DNA of 64,000 nucleotides from PXAP01 sp046483315 (GTDB taxonomy: Bacteria > Bacteroidota > Bacteroidia > Bacteroidales > PUMT01), in contig JAWODJ010000098.1 of assembly GCA_046483315.1 (NCBI GenBank), forward strand, positions 60,870-124,869. Reading direction: 5' to 3'. Positions 27,033 through 36,206 of the stretch are shown piece after piece. A program made the position numbers and the translations under genes. The notes beneath the pieces were generated by a model that saw only the letters and a program-made list of their open reading frames with translations, had not been told where the DNA came from and ran no database searches. The stretch's first letter is position 1. Each line of letters begins with the position of its first letter.

Positions 27033-28028
27033 TTAATGCTTTGAAACACGATATTTTCCGGTATCGTCATAATATAGGCTGAGGTAGCTTTTGTAGCGGC
27101 TCAGGGAGAGCCTGTTTTCCTCAAGGGCCTTTTTAACGGCACAATTGGGCTCATTAATGTGAACACAGTTGTAATACCGGCACTCTTTTGAAAGGGCAAA
27201 AATATCAGGAAAAAAGTGAAATATTTCGTCCTTGTCCATGTCTATAACCCCGAAGCCCTTTATGCCGGGAGTGTCAATGATATAACCTCCTGAAGATAAT
27301 TCAAACATTTCAGAGAATGTTGTTGTATGCCTTCCTGTTTTATGATATTCAGATACAGGGCGGGTTTTGAGGTTAAGGGAGGGGTCCATTACATTGATAA
27401 TTGAAGATTTTCCCACACCCGAATTACCGGCAACAAGGTTTATTTTGTTTTTCATTCTCATTTTCAGCTCTTCTGTTCCCTGTTGTTGCACTGCCGAGGT
27501 TTTCACTGACTCATAGCCTATGGATCCGTACATTTCTGAAAGCTCTTCCATCTCTTTTATAAGAGCTTTATCATAAAGATCTGTTTTGTTGAAAATTAAT
27601 ATTGCCGGGATTTCATAGGCTTCACTCGTAGCAAGAAAGCGGTCAATAAAACGCAATGTTGTTCTTGGCAAAACAAGCGAGATCATCAAAAATGCCTGGT
27701 CAAGATTGGCTGCAAGAACATGAGTTTCCTTTGAAAGATTTGAAGATTTCCTGATTATGTAATTTTTTCTGTCAAGAATTTCAGTGATAATTCCTGCAGG
27801 CTCCTTTTCCAGGCGGTAAAACATAACATTATCCCCAACAGCAACAGGATTGGTACTGCGTATGCCGCTGGTTCTGAGTTTCCCCTTAATGTTGCAGGGG
27901 ATAGCTTTTTTTTCATTATCAAGCACAGTGTGCCAGCTGCCCGTTGTCTTTATAACAAGTCCCTGTTCCAATACCCTGGTTTTTGAAAAATTGTATAGTT
28001 CACATGCATTTACCCTATAAATGCGCAA
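27033..28028 (-). CDS. rsgA: Ribosome small-subunit-dependent GTPase A (RsgA/YjeQ)
   Basis: A circularly permuted GTPase that assists late maturation of the 30S subunit. An N-terminal OB-fold with GLVIKTTGSWHTV precedes the G domain. There the motifs occur in permuted order: G4 (FNKTDLY), G5-like (SAVQ), G1/P-loop (AGNSGVGKSSII near residue 200), and G3 (DTPGIKGFG). A zinc site at the C-terminus is marked by C-x4-C-x-H-x5-C (CRYYNCVHINEPNC). The ATG at 28028 gives ~23 residues more than the usual start near GLVIK. A TTG in frame at 27971 is an alternative. It is a single gene. Confidence 0.93.
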   Translation of the reverse strand: MRIYRVNACELYNFSKTRVLEQGLVIKTTGSWHTVLDNEKKAIPCNIKGKLRTSGIRSTNPVAVGDNVMFYRLEKEPAGIITEILDRKNYIIRKSSNLSKETHVLAANLDQAFLMISLVLPRTTLRFIDRFLATSEAYEIPAILIFNKTDLYDKALIKEMEELSEMYGSIGYESVKTSAVQQQGTEELKMRMKNKINLVAGNSGVGKSSIINVMDPSLNLKTRPVSEYHKTGRHTTTFSEMFELSSGGYIIDTPGIKGFGVIDMDKDEIFHFFPDIFALSKECRYYNCVHINEPNCAVKKALEENRLSLSRYKSYLSLYYDDTGKYRVSKH

Positions 28029-28141
28029 AAAGTCCTGAACAGCTTACTGGCCCCGGAAAAACCTTACAGTTGCAGGATAGTGTGCAGCGTGGTGCACCAT
28101 CCGCTTTGCAGTGAGGCAGTAAAATTAAATGAACCGGGAAA

Positions 28142-29473
28142 TCAGCCAATTCCCTGTTTTTTAAGGAAATCTTCCAAAAGGTCTCTCAAATCGGGTTTTC
28201 CTATTTCCTGAAGATCATAACCCACTTTTGTTGAGGGTTTGTTTATTTTTATGATTCTGCCCAGGTCAATGGGAGTGGCAATTACAACTGAGTCGCAATC
28301 AGTTCCGTTAATGGTTTTTTCAAGATCACTGATCTGTTCTTCACCGTATCCCATAGCCGGAAGCAAAGTTCCTATTCCCGGATAGGTTTTGAAAGTCTCT
28401 TCCAGTTTGCCTACTATATAAGGCCTTGGATCAACCAGCAGTGACGCACCATATTTTTTTGCTGCCACTGTCCCTGCTCCTATTGTCATGCTTCCGTGAG
28501 TAAGGGTGGGCCCGTCTTCAACAACCAGTACTTTTTTACCTCTGATAATTTCCGGTTTTTCGACCTTCAGGGGAGATGCAGCATCAACAACAACAGCACC
28601 CGGATTGGTTTTCTCTATATTTTCCCTGAGCGTTTGAATATTTTCGGGAGATGAGCTGTCAATTTTATTTATCACAACAATATCAGCAAGTTTCAGGGTT
28701 ACTTCTCCCGGGTAGTATCTCAGTTCATGGCCGGCCCGGTGAGGATCTGTTACTGTTATCATCAGGTTTGTTTTGTAGAAGGGGAAATCATTGTTCCCGC
28801 CATCCCATACAATTATGTCAGCCTCTTTTTCCGCTTCATGTATAATTGCTTCATAATCGACACCTGAATATATTACATTTCCCCTTACAATGTGAGGTTC
28901 ATATTCTTCCATCTCTTCAATTGTACATTTATGCCTGTTCAGATCCTCAATTTCAGCGAAGCGTTGCACCTTCTGGGCTGCAAGATTACCATAAGGCATG
29001 GGATGCCGGATTGCAACAACTTTTAATCCCCGCTCCATCAGGATCTCTATTACTTTCCGTGATGTCTGGCTCTTACCGCAGCCGGTTCTCACAGCACCAA
29101 CGGCAATCAGGGGCTTTCTGCTTTCAATCTGGGTACTGCGGGGACCCAGAAGCTGAAAATCAGCGCCTGCCGTGTTTACAATGGCACTAACCTCCATGAC
29201 CTGCTGGTATGAGATGTCTGAATAGGAGAAAGAGCATATGTCTGCCTTAAGTTCTTTTATTAGTTTGGGCAGATCATCCTGCGGATAAATGGGAATTCCG
29301 CCGGGGTATAGCTTCCCTGAAAGTTCAGGGGGGTATTTCCTTCCGTCAATATCGGGTATCTGGGCAGCAGTGAATGCAACAACATTATATTGCTCATTGT
29401 TTCTGTAAAAAGCGTTGAAATTGTGAAAATCTCTGCCGGCAGCGCCGATTATTATTACGTTTTGTTTTAGCAT
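28142..29473 (-). CDS. Cyclic 2,3-diphosphoglycerate synthase-like P-loop GTPase (COG2403)
   Basis: A 443-residue P-loop NTPase of the family that includes the archaeal cyclic 2,3-diphosphoglycerate synthetase. An N-terminal Rossmann-like part starts NVIIIGAAGRDFHNFN. The nucleotide loop is AVRTGCGKSQTSRKV near residue 128, a variant P-loop. A GTPase-like VINKID motif and the VVEDGPTLTHG segment follow; the latter is typical of the family. The ATG at 29473 is preferred to one at 29539, because a TATCTTTG promoter element lies between them and the family begins at this point. In methanogens the product is a thermoprotectant. In bacteria the activity of these homologues is not established, so the name is by homology only. 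Confidence 0.8.
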   Translation of the reverse strand: MLKQNVIIIGAAGRDFHNFNAFYRNNEQYNVVAFTAAQIPDIDGRKYPPELSGKLYPGGIPIYPQDDLPKLIKELKADICSFSYSDISYQQVMEVSAIVNTAGADFQLLGPRSTQIESRKPLIAVGAVRTGCGKSQTSRKVIEILMERGLKVVAIRHPMPYGNLAAQKVQRFAEIEDLNRHKCTIEEMEEYEPHIVRGNVIYSGVDYEAIIHEAEKEADIIVWDGGNNDFPFYKTNLMITVTDPHRAGHELRYYPGEVTLKLADIVVINKIDSSSPENIQTLRENIEKTNPGAVVVDAASPLKVEKPEIIRGKKVLVVEDGPTLTHGSMTIGAGTVAAKKYGASLLVDPRPYIVGKLEETFKTYPGIGTLLPAMGYGEEQISDLEKTINGTDCDSVVIATPIDLGRIIKINKPSTKVGYDLQEIGKPDLRDLLEDFLKKQGIG

Positions 29474-29516
29474 ATAATAATTTTTTAAGATTGGTTTATT
29501 TTTTAAAAATTTTAGA

Positions 29517-29524
29517 CAAAGATA
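29517..29524 (-). promoter_or_regulatory. -7 element (TATCTTTG) for the COG2403 gene
   Basis: Minus-strand TATCTTTG is a clean match to TAnnTTTG. It would start transcription about 37 bases before the ATG at 29473 and downstream of the longer ORF's first ATG, so it also decides the start. No clear TTTG at the usual -33 distance. Confidence 0.5.
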
Positions 29525-29784
29525 ACCTTTTCCGTGCAACCATTAATATACAAATAATATGCTTTAAGGCATCAACCCGGTGTATGTTGATACTCAAAAA
29601 GAATAAAAATCGAATATTTTCAGAATTAAGTTTAAAAACATATTTATCATCTTATATGTTGAATTATTTATCATTATCTTTATAGGTAATTAGTGTTTTG
29701 CTTAAGATAAGCTTTATTATTCAAGAATTTATTCAAAGGAGAGATACTAAAAGGAGTTGGATTAACCTGAAATCAGACAGAGAC

Positions 29785-30399
29785 TTGAACTTTCTTGCCC
29801 ATATATATTTATCAGGTGATTCGGATGAGGTAAAGGTAGGAAATTTTATCGGTGATTATGTAAAAGGCAGAAACTACGAAAAATATCCCGAGCTTGTCCG
29901 GAAGGGTATTATTCTTCACCGGAAGATAGACAGTTTTACAGATTGCCATCCGATAGTAAACCAGAGCAAAATGCATCTCAGGAAGCGTTTCAGACGTTAT
30001 TCAGGGGTGATTGTCGATATTTTTTACGATCATTTTCTTGCAAGTGAATGGGGTATGTTTTCAAAGCATCCCCTGCCACAGTATGTGATTAATATGTATG
30101 AAATCCTGGTAAGTAATTATTTCATTCTTCCGGATGAAATAAAGACTTTTCTCCCTTTTTTCATTATTAATAACTGGCTGGAATCCTACACCAGCATAGA
30201 AGGTATAGAAGGTGTATTAAGAAGGATGACAAAACGTACCTCACTGCCTAATGAGACAACTTTTGCAATTTCCGAACTCCGAAAGAATTATCACCTTTTC
30301 AGGGATGATTTCCTGAAATATTTCCCCCTTCTTATAGACTATGTTGAAAAAAGGCATTCGATACCTGTAAGGGATTTTCATTCCCCGACTTACGTATGA
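29785..30399 (+). CDS. acpH: Acyl carrier protein phosphodiesterase (AcpH family)
   Basis: AcpH removes the 4'-phosphopantetheine arm from holo-ACP. The family N-terminus is clear in NFLAHIYLSGDSDEVKVGNFIGDYVKG. Other conserved segments are GIILHRKIDSFTDCHP and DIFYDHFLASEW; the repeated His/Asp residues form the metal site of this HD-like fold. The open frame reaches back to a TTG at 29698, but homology begins at the TTG at 29785 (Leu-Asn-Phe-Leu-Ala-His). There is no ATG in frame, so a TTG start at 29785 (204 codons) is proposed. Relatives are about 190-200 residues. It is convergent with rodA. Confidence 0.88.
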   Translation: MNFLAHIYLSGDSDEVKVGNFIGDYVKGRNYEKYPELVRKGIILHRKIDSFTDCHPIVNQSKMHLRKRFRRYSGVIVDIFYDHFLASEWGMFSKHPLPQYVINMYEILVSNYFILPDEIKTFLPFFIINNWLESYTSIEGIEGVLRRMTKRTSLPNETTFAISELRKNYHLFRDDFLKYFPLLIDYVEKRHSIPVRDFHSPTYV

Positions 30400-30475
30400 T
30401 AATTCGCCTGCACTGAATGGCCTCTGTTATCAGTTAACATCGGTAAGAGATCTATTATCAGGTGTAAGGAGAAAT

Positions 30476-31837
30476 TTATTTCAGGTACTCCATTCTGCCT
30501 GCATCCAGTTTAAGAAATATAAACAGCATTATTGTAAATGCCCACAATGAAGAACCTCCGTAACTTATAAATGGAAGAGGTATGCCGACTACCGGTACCA
30601 CGCCTATTGTCATTCCGGTGTTGATGATTGTATGGGTAAAAAAGACAGCCACTACCGAATAACCGTATATCCTGGAAAATTGGGATCGTTGCCTCTCGGA
30701 AAGATAGATCAGTCTGAGCAGAAGAAAAATAAAAAGGAATAACAGCATAAATGACCCCATGAAACCCCATTCTTCTCCAACAGTGCAGAAAATGAAGTCG
30801 GTGCTTTGTTCGGGCACAAAATTAAACTTGGTTTGTGTTCCTTTCAGAAAGCCCTTTCCGGTAAGTCCGCCGCTTCCAATTGCAATTTTCGACTGGTTAA
30901 TGTTATAGCTCTGTCCCATCGGGTCGTCTTCAAAACCAAGAACTATATTGATCCGGCTTTTCTGATGGGGCAAAAGCACATTGTCAAATACATAATCTAT
31001 AGAATATGTATAGAGAATGGCTATTAAAAGGAAGCCGGGGAAAATTGCAATTTTCTTCATCCTGCCGGTAAGAGATATAATAAACAGGAGGGACGAAGCA
31101 GTAATGACTGCCACTGTAAATTGTAAATAAAGCAGGGTTTGCGGCGACATAATTCTATATAATCCCAGAATTGTAACGGCAGTCAGGATGAATATCAGAG
31201 CAGCGCGGACCGTTAATTTGAGGCTGTGCACAATAATGATATAAGCGGCAAATGTTGTCAATACCAGGGCAGCCAGCATATATATCTCATCAATAAGAAG
31301 TGCTGTAATTGTGAGTATTCCGAATAAAAACATAAAGAATATAACATATCCGCTCAAACCTTCACGGTACAGAACCAGTATAAATGAAAAGAAAACCAGT
31401 GTCGAACCGAAATCGGGCTGAAGCAAGATAAGAAAAACGGGCAGGAAAATTATTGCCGCAACCCTGATCAATGTACCGGGATCATGAATTTTTAACTTGT
31501 TGGTACTCAGGTATTGTGCCAGAGTCAGGGCTGTGGCAACTTTGGCAAATTCGGCGGGTTGTACCTGTATACCTGCTATATAAAACCATGATCTTGATGC
31601 ATTAACTTCGATGCCAAAAAAAAGGACGGCTATTAGTAATAAAATCGTTACTGCATAGAAAAAATATGAGAAAACCAGAAAAAACTTATTATCCGTTGCA
31701 AGTACTGCTGCTGCAATCAACAGTGCGGCAATTATCCAGATAAGTTGCTTGCCGTAACGCTGGGATGTGTCAAAGATGCTTAGGTGGGCTTCGTCATAAA
31801 CTGCAGAGTATATGCTGACCCATCCGGTAAAAACCAA
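30476..31837 (-). CDS. rodA: Rod-shape SEDS glycosyltransferase RodA (N-terminus probably extends to about 31,900)
   Basis: RodA polymerises lipid II glycan strands together with the transpeptidase PBP2 during cell elongation. It is a ten-helix membrane protein of the SEDS family. Diagnostic segments are RSWFYIAGIQVQPAEFAK (catalytic-loop region), LQPDFGSTLVF, and FVPEQSTDFIFCTVGEEWGF near residue 340. GIPLPFISYGGSS is near the C-terminus. The coordinates give the first legal start (a TTG). However, homology continues upstream as INIWANLDW and the rest of helix 1, up to a stop at 31910-31912, with no ATG, GTG or TTG in between. The likely true start is a non-standard codon such as CTG at 31900. 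It is the last gene of the mre operon. Confidence 0.92.
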   Translation of the reverse strand: MVFTGWVSIYSAVYDEAHLSIFDTSQRYGKQLIWIIAALLIAAAVLATDNKFFLVFSYFFYAVTILLLIAVLFFGIEVNASRSWFYIAGIQVQPAEFAKVATALTLAQYLSTNKLKIHDPGTLIRVAAIIFLPVFLILLQPDFGSTLVFFSFILVLYREGLSGYVIFFMFLFGILTITALLIDEIYMLAALVLTTFAAYIIIVHSLKLTVRAALIFILTAVTILGLYRIMSPQTLLYLQFTVAVITASSLLFIISLTGRMKKIAIFPGFLLIAILYTYSIDYVFDNVLLPHQKSRINIVLGFEDDPMGQSYNINQSKIAIGSGGLTGKGFLKGTQTKFNFVPEQSTDFIFCTVGEEWGFMGSFMLLFLFIFLLLRLIYLSERQRSQFSRIYGYSVVAVFFTHTIINTGMTIGVVPVVGIPLPFISYGGSSLWAFTIMLFIFLKLDAGRMEYLK

Positions 31838-31934
31838 TACCAGGTAAATCAGGATGGTTATCCAGTCAAGGTTCGCCCATATGTTGATCTTGCGTATCAG
31901 GGTTCTGATTTATTTGTTGATTGAAGGAGTCTGC

Positions 31935-33785
31935 TTAATTATCATTTTCGTCAGACTCCGACTGGTTTATATTGATAAAATCAGCACTCAGTATCCGGTC
32001 TTCAAGCCATTTCCTGGTGATGTCGCCATTAAGGTATTTCTCTATCATAAGGCTTGCAATTGGTGCTGCCATTGTTGATCCGAAACCGGCATTTTCAACA
32101 TACACAGATATTGCTATTTTAGGGTTGTCCCTTGGGGCAAAGGCAATAAAAACAGAATGGTCATCTCCGTGAGGATTTTCCGCTGTTCCTGTTTTTCCGC
32201 AAATATCAAGTTCTCCAACCTGCGCTATTCTTGCTGTACCCCCGTCAGGTCCGTTAACCGCCCTGTACATTCCTTCAATGACCGGTTCGAACCAAACCGA
32301 GTCAACACTTGTTTCTTTTCTTTCCTTAAATAACGGATCTATTTCTGAATTCTCAATGCCTTTAACAATATGTGGTGTAAAATAATATCCCCTGTTGGCA
32401 ATTGCCGTTGCCATATTGGCCATCTGAAGAGGTGTAACTGACAGCTCTCCCTGTCCGATAGCCAGTGAAACCAGCTGTAGTGAACGCCAGCGGTTTTCCC
32501 CGTAGAAATGGTCATAGTACCCGGCCTCAGGTACATTGCCTCTGAGCTCGTTGGGAAAATCGGAGTTAAGCCTGTCCCCCAGTCCGAATGAACGCACGTG
32601 GTCATGCCATACATTGAAACCACCGGTAACCGAACCATATTTTGGGTTATCAAGCATATCCCTGAAGATATGGCAGAAATATGTGTTACATGAAACCTGT
32701 ATAGCCCCGGCAAGTTCCTGTGGTGATGAATGGTAACGGCATTGCACAGTAAGCCTGCCTGCAGTGTAATATCCCGGACAGCTGTGGCTGGTATGTTCAT
32801 TGATTATCCCCTCCTGGAGGGCAAAGAGACCATTCATTACTTTGAAAATAGAACCGGGAGGATAGTGTGCCATTAAAGCACGGTTAAAAAGCGGTTTCAG
32901 GGTATCGGCTGTTAGCAGCCTGAAATTCTGAGTGCGAACCCTGCCTACGAGTAGTTCGGGGTGATATGCGGGCGCCGAAACAAGTGAAAGAATCTCTCCT
33001 GTTGAAGGTTCAATGGCAACAATGCTTCCAATCTTATTCTGCATCAGTTTCTCACCATATTCCTGTATCTCTGCATCAATCGAAAGTGTAATATCACTGC
33101 CTATCTCCGGAGGTGAATCAAACCTGCCATCCTGGTATGATCCCATGATACGGTTATGGACATCAACAAGGAATATGCTGACCCCTTTTTCTCCACTGAG
33201 TTCATCTTCGTATGTTTTTTCCACCCCTGTAATTCCAATGTAATCTCCCATCATATACCCGGGATTCTCCGAGATTAGCCTGTTGTCTACTTCGCCAACG
33301 TATCCCAGTATATGAGCTGCAATATCCCCGGGGTATTTCCGAAGGGTTCTTGCCTGTACATAAAAGCCAGGAAATTTATACAGTTTTTCCTGTAAGACAG
33401 CATAGGTAAGTGATGATAACTGCTTAAGGAAGATTGATGACCTGTACATTGAGTAATCCTTTGCCTTTTTTATTTCTGCATCAACATATTCCCGGTTTAT
33501 TTCGAGTATATCGCAGAATTCAGTAGTGTCAAAAGGGGCAAGCCGGCCGGGCACGATCATCAGGTCATAAACCGGCTGGTTGTAAACAAGCAGTTCCCCT
33601 TTCCTGTCATATATCAGTCCGCGCGACGGATATTGAATAACGTTGCGCAGAACATTGCTGCTTGCACTTAGCTGATAGGAGGTATTAATAACCTGTAAGG
33701 AAAATAATCTGAAAATGATAAAAAGGGCGGGCAAAACTATTATTGTCCCGATAATATATTTTCTGCTGGAAAAATGATCCTTCAT
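31935..33785 (-). CDS. mrdA: Penicillin-binding protein 2 (elongation transpeptidase)
   Basis: The class B penicillin-binding protein of the elongasome, which cross-links peptidoglycan made by RodA. After a short cytoplasmic tail and one membrane helix comes the dimerisation (pedestal) domain. The transpeptidase domain follows with all three motifs: SxxK as PPGSIFKVMNG (near residue 313), SxN as VSCNTYFC, and KTG as CGKTGTAENPHG (near 531). The 616-residue length is normal. The gene lies 3 bases after mreD, and its stop is close to the start of rodA. The order mreB-mreC-mreD-mrdA-rodA is the classic cell-shape operon. Confidence 0.96.
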   Translation of the reverse strand: MKDHFSSRKYIIGTIIVLPALFIIFRLFSLQVINTSYQLSASSNVLRNVIQYPSRGLIYDRKGELLVYNQPVYDLMIVPGRLAPFDTTEFCDILEINREYVDAEIKKAKDYSMYRSSIFLKQLSSLTYAVLQEKLYKFPGFYVQARTLRKYPGDIAAHILGYVGEVDNRLISENPGYMMGDYIGITGVEKTYEDELSGEKGVSIFLVDVHNRIMGSYQDGRFDSPPEIGSDITLSIDAEIQEYGEKLMQNKIGSIVAIEPSTGEILSLVSAPAYHPELLVGRVRTQNFRLLTADTLKPLFNRALMAHYPPGSIFKVMNGLFALQEGIINEHTSHSCPGYYTAGRLTVQCRYHSSPQELAGAIQVSCNTYFCHIFRDMLDNPKYGSVTGGFNVWHDHVRSFGLGDRLNSDFPNELRGNVPEAGYYDHFYGENRWRSLQLVSLAIGQGELSVTPLQMANMATAIANRGYYFTPHIVKGIENSEIDPLFKERKETSVDSVWFEPVIEGMYRAVNGPDGGTARIAQVGELDICGKTGTAENPHGDDHSVFIAFAPRDNPKIAISVYVENAGFGSTMAAPIASLMIEKYLNGDITRKWLEDRILSADFININQSESDENDN

Positions 33786-33788
33786 ATT

Positions 33789-34295
33789 CTATTTCCGGTA
33801 TATAAAATATTGGCTGATAACCACAAGAAATATGGTGAACACAGAGCTTAAAATGGCTCTCCAGAAAGTTAAAAAGAAATCGCTCAGGCGAAATACCTCT
33901 ATATAGAACAGAAAAAAATGATGTCCAAGTATGAGAATTGCCGAATATTGAAAAAACCATCCGAAACCGTAATAGTAAATCCTTGGGAATGTGTTTGGTA
34001 CATAGCCATCTCTTGGTGCAAAATAATCCAGCACCAGCGGTCTGAGAAATGCCATGAACAAAGTTGCCGAAGCATGAAGTCCGGGTGTGTTTGAAAAAAT
34101 ATCTATTGTAAGTCCGAGTGCAAAGGCAAGGCTGAGCAGCAGCCAGCCGGGAGTTTCAAAAGGCAGAAGAAGTACAAACAATACATAGAAATAAGGGTTC
34201 ACGAAACCGCTTAACTGAATATTGTTCATTATGAATACCTGGATAAAAACAAGTACAATGATCCTTAGTATATTTCTCGGTAAAACCTTAATCAT
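33789..34295 (-). CDS. mreD: Rod-shape-determining protein MreD
   Basis: A small, very hydrophobic inner-membrane protein of 168 residues with five to six predicted helices. It links MreC and the wall-synthesis enzymes. Sequence conservation in this family is low. The call rests on hydrophobicity, length, segments such as FLRPLVLDYFAPRDG, and above all on its place between mreC and mrdA. Its first 8 bases overlap the end of mreC, suggesting translational coupling. Confidence 0.9.
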   Translation of the reverse strand: MIKVLPRNILRIIVLVFIQVFIMNNIQLSGFVNPYFYVLFVLLLPFETPGWLLLSLAFALGLTIDIFSNTPGLHASATLFMAFLRPLVLDYFAPRDGYVPNTFPRIYYYGFGWFFQYSAILILGHHFFLFYIEVFRLSDFFLTFWRAILSSVFTIFLVVISQYFIYRK

Positions 34296-35118
34296 AACCC
34301 TGGCTCCTTTCTAAATTGTCCAGTTCTTCCCTGAAAATATTCTGAATTACATAAGCATGGTTTAATTTTCTGAAATTGGTAGAAAGTCTGACATCTATTG
34401 TATAGAAGTTCCCTCCTTTGATATCAAAATCATCAATGGTACCTATCATTATTCCCTCGGGAAATATTGCTGAAAAACCTGAAGTTACAACAGTATCTCC
34501 GGGAGATAAACTTACATGGTGAGGAATATCCTGCAGGGTGGCAAGCTCCGGATTATTCCCTTCCCAGTGAAGTGAACCGAAGTAGCCTGTTTTTTTTAGT
34601 TTTGAGCTTATTCTTAGATCGATATTCAGCAGGGGTATTACGGTAGAAAAATGATCTGACGAACCGGTAATTACACCTACAACACCATTGCTTGAGATAA
34701 CCGCCATATCAGGAGCAACACCATGAACGGAGCCCCTGTCAATACTTATAAAATTATTTTGTTTATTGACCGAACTGGAGATTACATTTGCCGGGATAAA
34801 GTTGTATTGACGGGCCCATGCCGAATCAAATTCAACATCAGCTGCCGCCGGGATTTTAATTTTATAGGATGACAGCAAACTGTTCCTTAAACGGGTATTT
34901 TCCTCCAGAAGCAATTTATTGGTTTCTTGAAGGTTCACATATTGCCTGAACGAGAAGATTTTTGAATTAATATATCCTTTGACGTTCCGTGAAAGATTGA
35001 ATGCCAGGGCGTTCTGATAGTTATTGTTTTGGAAAACCAAAAACAGGGCAATTGTTTCAAATAAAATGAAAAGGATAAAAAAGTGGTATCTAAGTATGAA
35101 TCTTATCAGGTTTCGCAT
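34288..35118 (-). CDS. mreC: Rod-shape-determining protein MreC
   Basis: A bitopic periplasmic scaffold of the elongasome. One N-terminal membrane helix (about residues 10-30) is followed by a coiled-coil (ETNKLLLEENTRLRNSLL). Two beta-barrel domains follow (NVISSSVNKQNNFISIDRGS; GVVGVITGSSDHFSTVIPLLN; TVVTSGFSAIFPEGIMIG). The 276 residues match Bacteroidota MreC. It lies 15 bases after mreB and overlaps mreD. Confidence 0.94.
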   Translation of the reverse strand: MRNLIRFILRYHFFILFILFETIALFLVFQNNNYQNALAFNLSRNVKGYINSKIFSFRQYVNLQETNKLLLEENTRLRNSLLSSYKIKIPAAADVEFDSAWARQYNFIPANVISSSVNKQNNFISIDRGSVHGVAPDMAVISSNGVVGVITGSSDHFSTVIPLLNIDLRISSKLKKTGYFGSLHWEGNNPELATLQDIPHHVSLSPGDTVVTSGFSAIFPEGIMIGTIDDFDIKGGNFYTIDVRLSTNFRKLNHAYVIQNIFREELDNLERSQGYD

Positions 35119-35133
35119 TGCCTATAACACTCC

Positions 35134-36156
35134 TTATCTCATAAGAAAGGAAAATTTATCAACATTTTTCAACGCAATTGCTGTTCCCCGTGCAACAGCG
35201 TGAAGAGGATCTTCTGCTACATGAAAGGGGATATTTATTTTATCTGTAAGCCTTTTTGGAAGACCCCGAAGAAGGGCGCCACCGCCTGCAAGGTTTATCC
35301 CCTTGTTAACAATGTCGGCGTAAAGTTCAGGAGGGGTTTGTTCCAGAACATTCAAAACAGCCGATTCCACTTTTGATATGGATTTATCCAGGCAGTGGGC
35401 TATTTCCTGGTATGATACAGGTATTTCAACAGGCATGGCCGTCATCAGGTTGGGACCTCTCACTATATAATCAGGAGGGGGGTTGTCAAGGTCGGGCATG
35501 GCCGATCCCACATTTATTTTTATATCCTCGGCCGTGCGTTCCCCGATCTTGATATTGTGCTGATGCCGCATATAAGTTTGAATATCAGTTGTAAATCCAT
35601 CTCCTGCAATCCTTATCGATTTATTGCATACAATGCCACCAAGAGCAATTACTGCAATTTCTGTAGTACCTCCTCCAATATCAACTATCATTGTTCCGTC
35701 AGGAGATTCAACGTCAATACCTATGCCGATTGATGCAGCCATTGGCTCGAATATTAGAAATACATCGCGGCCACCGGCATGTTCGGATGAGTCGCGTACA
35801 GCCCTCACTTCCACTTCGGTGCTGCCAGAAGGGATACAAACTACCATCTTAAGGGAGGGGGAGAACAACCTGGGCTTGCTGTTTATTATTTTTATCATGC
35901 CCCTTATCATCTGTTCTGCAGCATTGAAATCGGCAATTACTCCGTCTCTGAGGGGGCGGATTGTTTTTATATTTTCATGGGTTTTCCCGTGCATTTGCCT
36001 TGCTTTCTCACCTATAGCGATAAGTTTCCCGGTTTTCTGATCTATTGCTACTATCGAAGGTTCATCAACAACGATTTTGTCATTATGGATAATTATTGTG
36101 TTTGCAGTACCGAGGTCGATTGCAAGTTCCTGCGTCAAAAATGAAAATAATCCCAT
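35134..36156 (-). CDS. mreB: Actin-like cell-shape protein MreB
   Basis: MreB forms membrane-associated filaments that direct elongation. Actin-fold nucleotide-binding motifs are clear: phosphate 1 (DLGTANTIIIH, residue 14 onward), phosphate 2 (DIGGGTTEIAV near residue 160), and the adenosine motif (LAGGGALLRGLPKRL near 290). The N-terminus MGLFSFLTQELAIDL includes the short amphipathic membrane-binding segment. The 340-residue length is standard. It follows purH by 50 bases and heads the mreBCD-mrdA-rodA block. Confidence 0.97.
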   Translation of the reverse strand: MGLFSFLTQELAIDLGTANTIIIHNDKIVVDEPSIVAIDQKTGKLIAIGEKARQMHGKTHENIKTIRPLRDGVIADFNAAEQMIRGMIKIINSKPRLFSPSLKMVVCIPSGSTEVEVRAVRDSSEHAGGRDVFLIFEPMAASIGIGIDVESPDGTMIVDIGGGTTEIAVIALGGIVCNKSIRIAGDGFTTDIQTYMRHQHNIKIGERTAEDIKINVGSAMPDLDNPPPDYIVRGPNLMTAMPVEIPVSYQEIAHCLDKSISKVESAVLNVLEQTPPELYADIVNKGINLAGGGALLRGLPKRLTDKINIPFHVAEDPLHAVARGTAIALKNVDKFSFLMR

Positions 36157-36206
36157 GTTTTATGTTTTATTGAATTGTTGGTTTGATATTTATGTTATAC
36201 GGAATA

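Noticed and set aside
32281..32300. GGTTCGAAC sequence resembling a tRNA T arm
   Set aside because: It sits inside the conserved mrdA coding region and no cloverleaf can be drawn around it.
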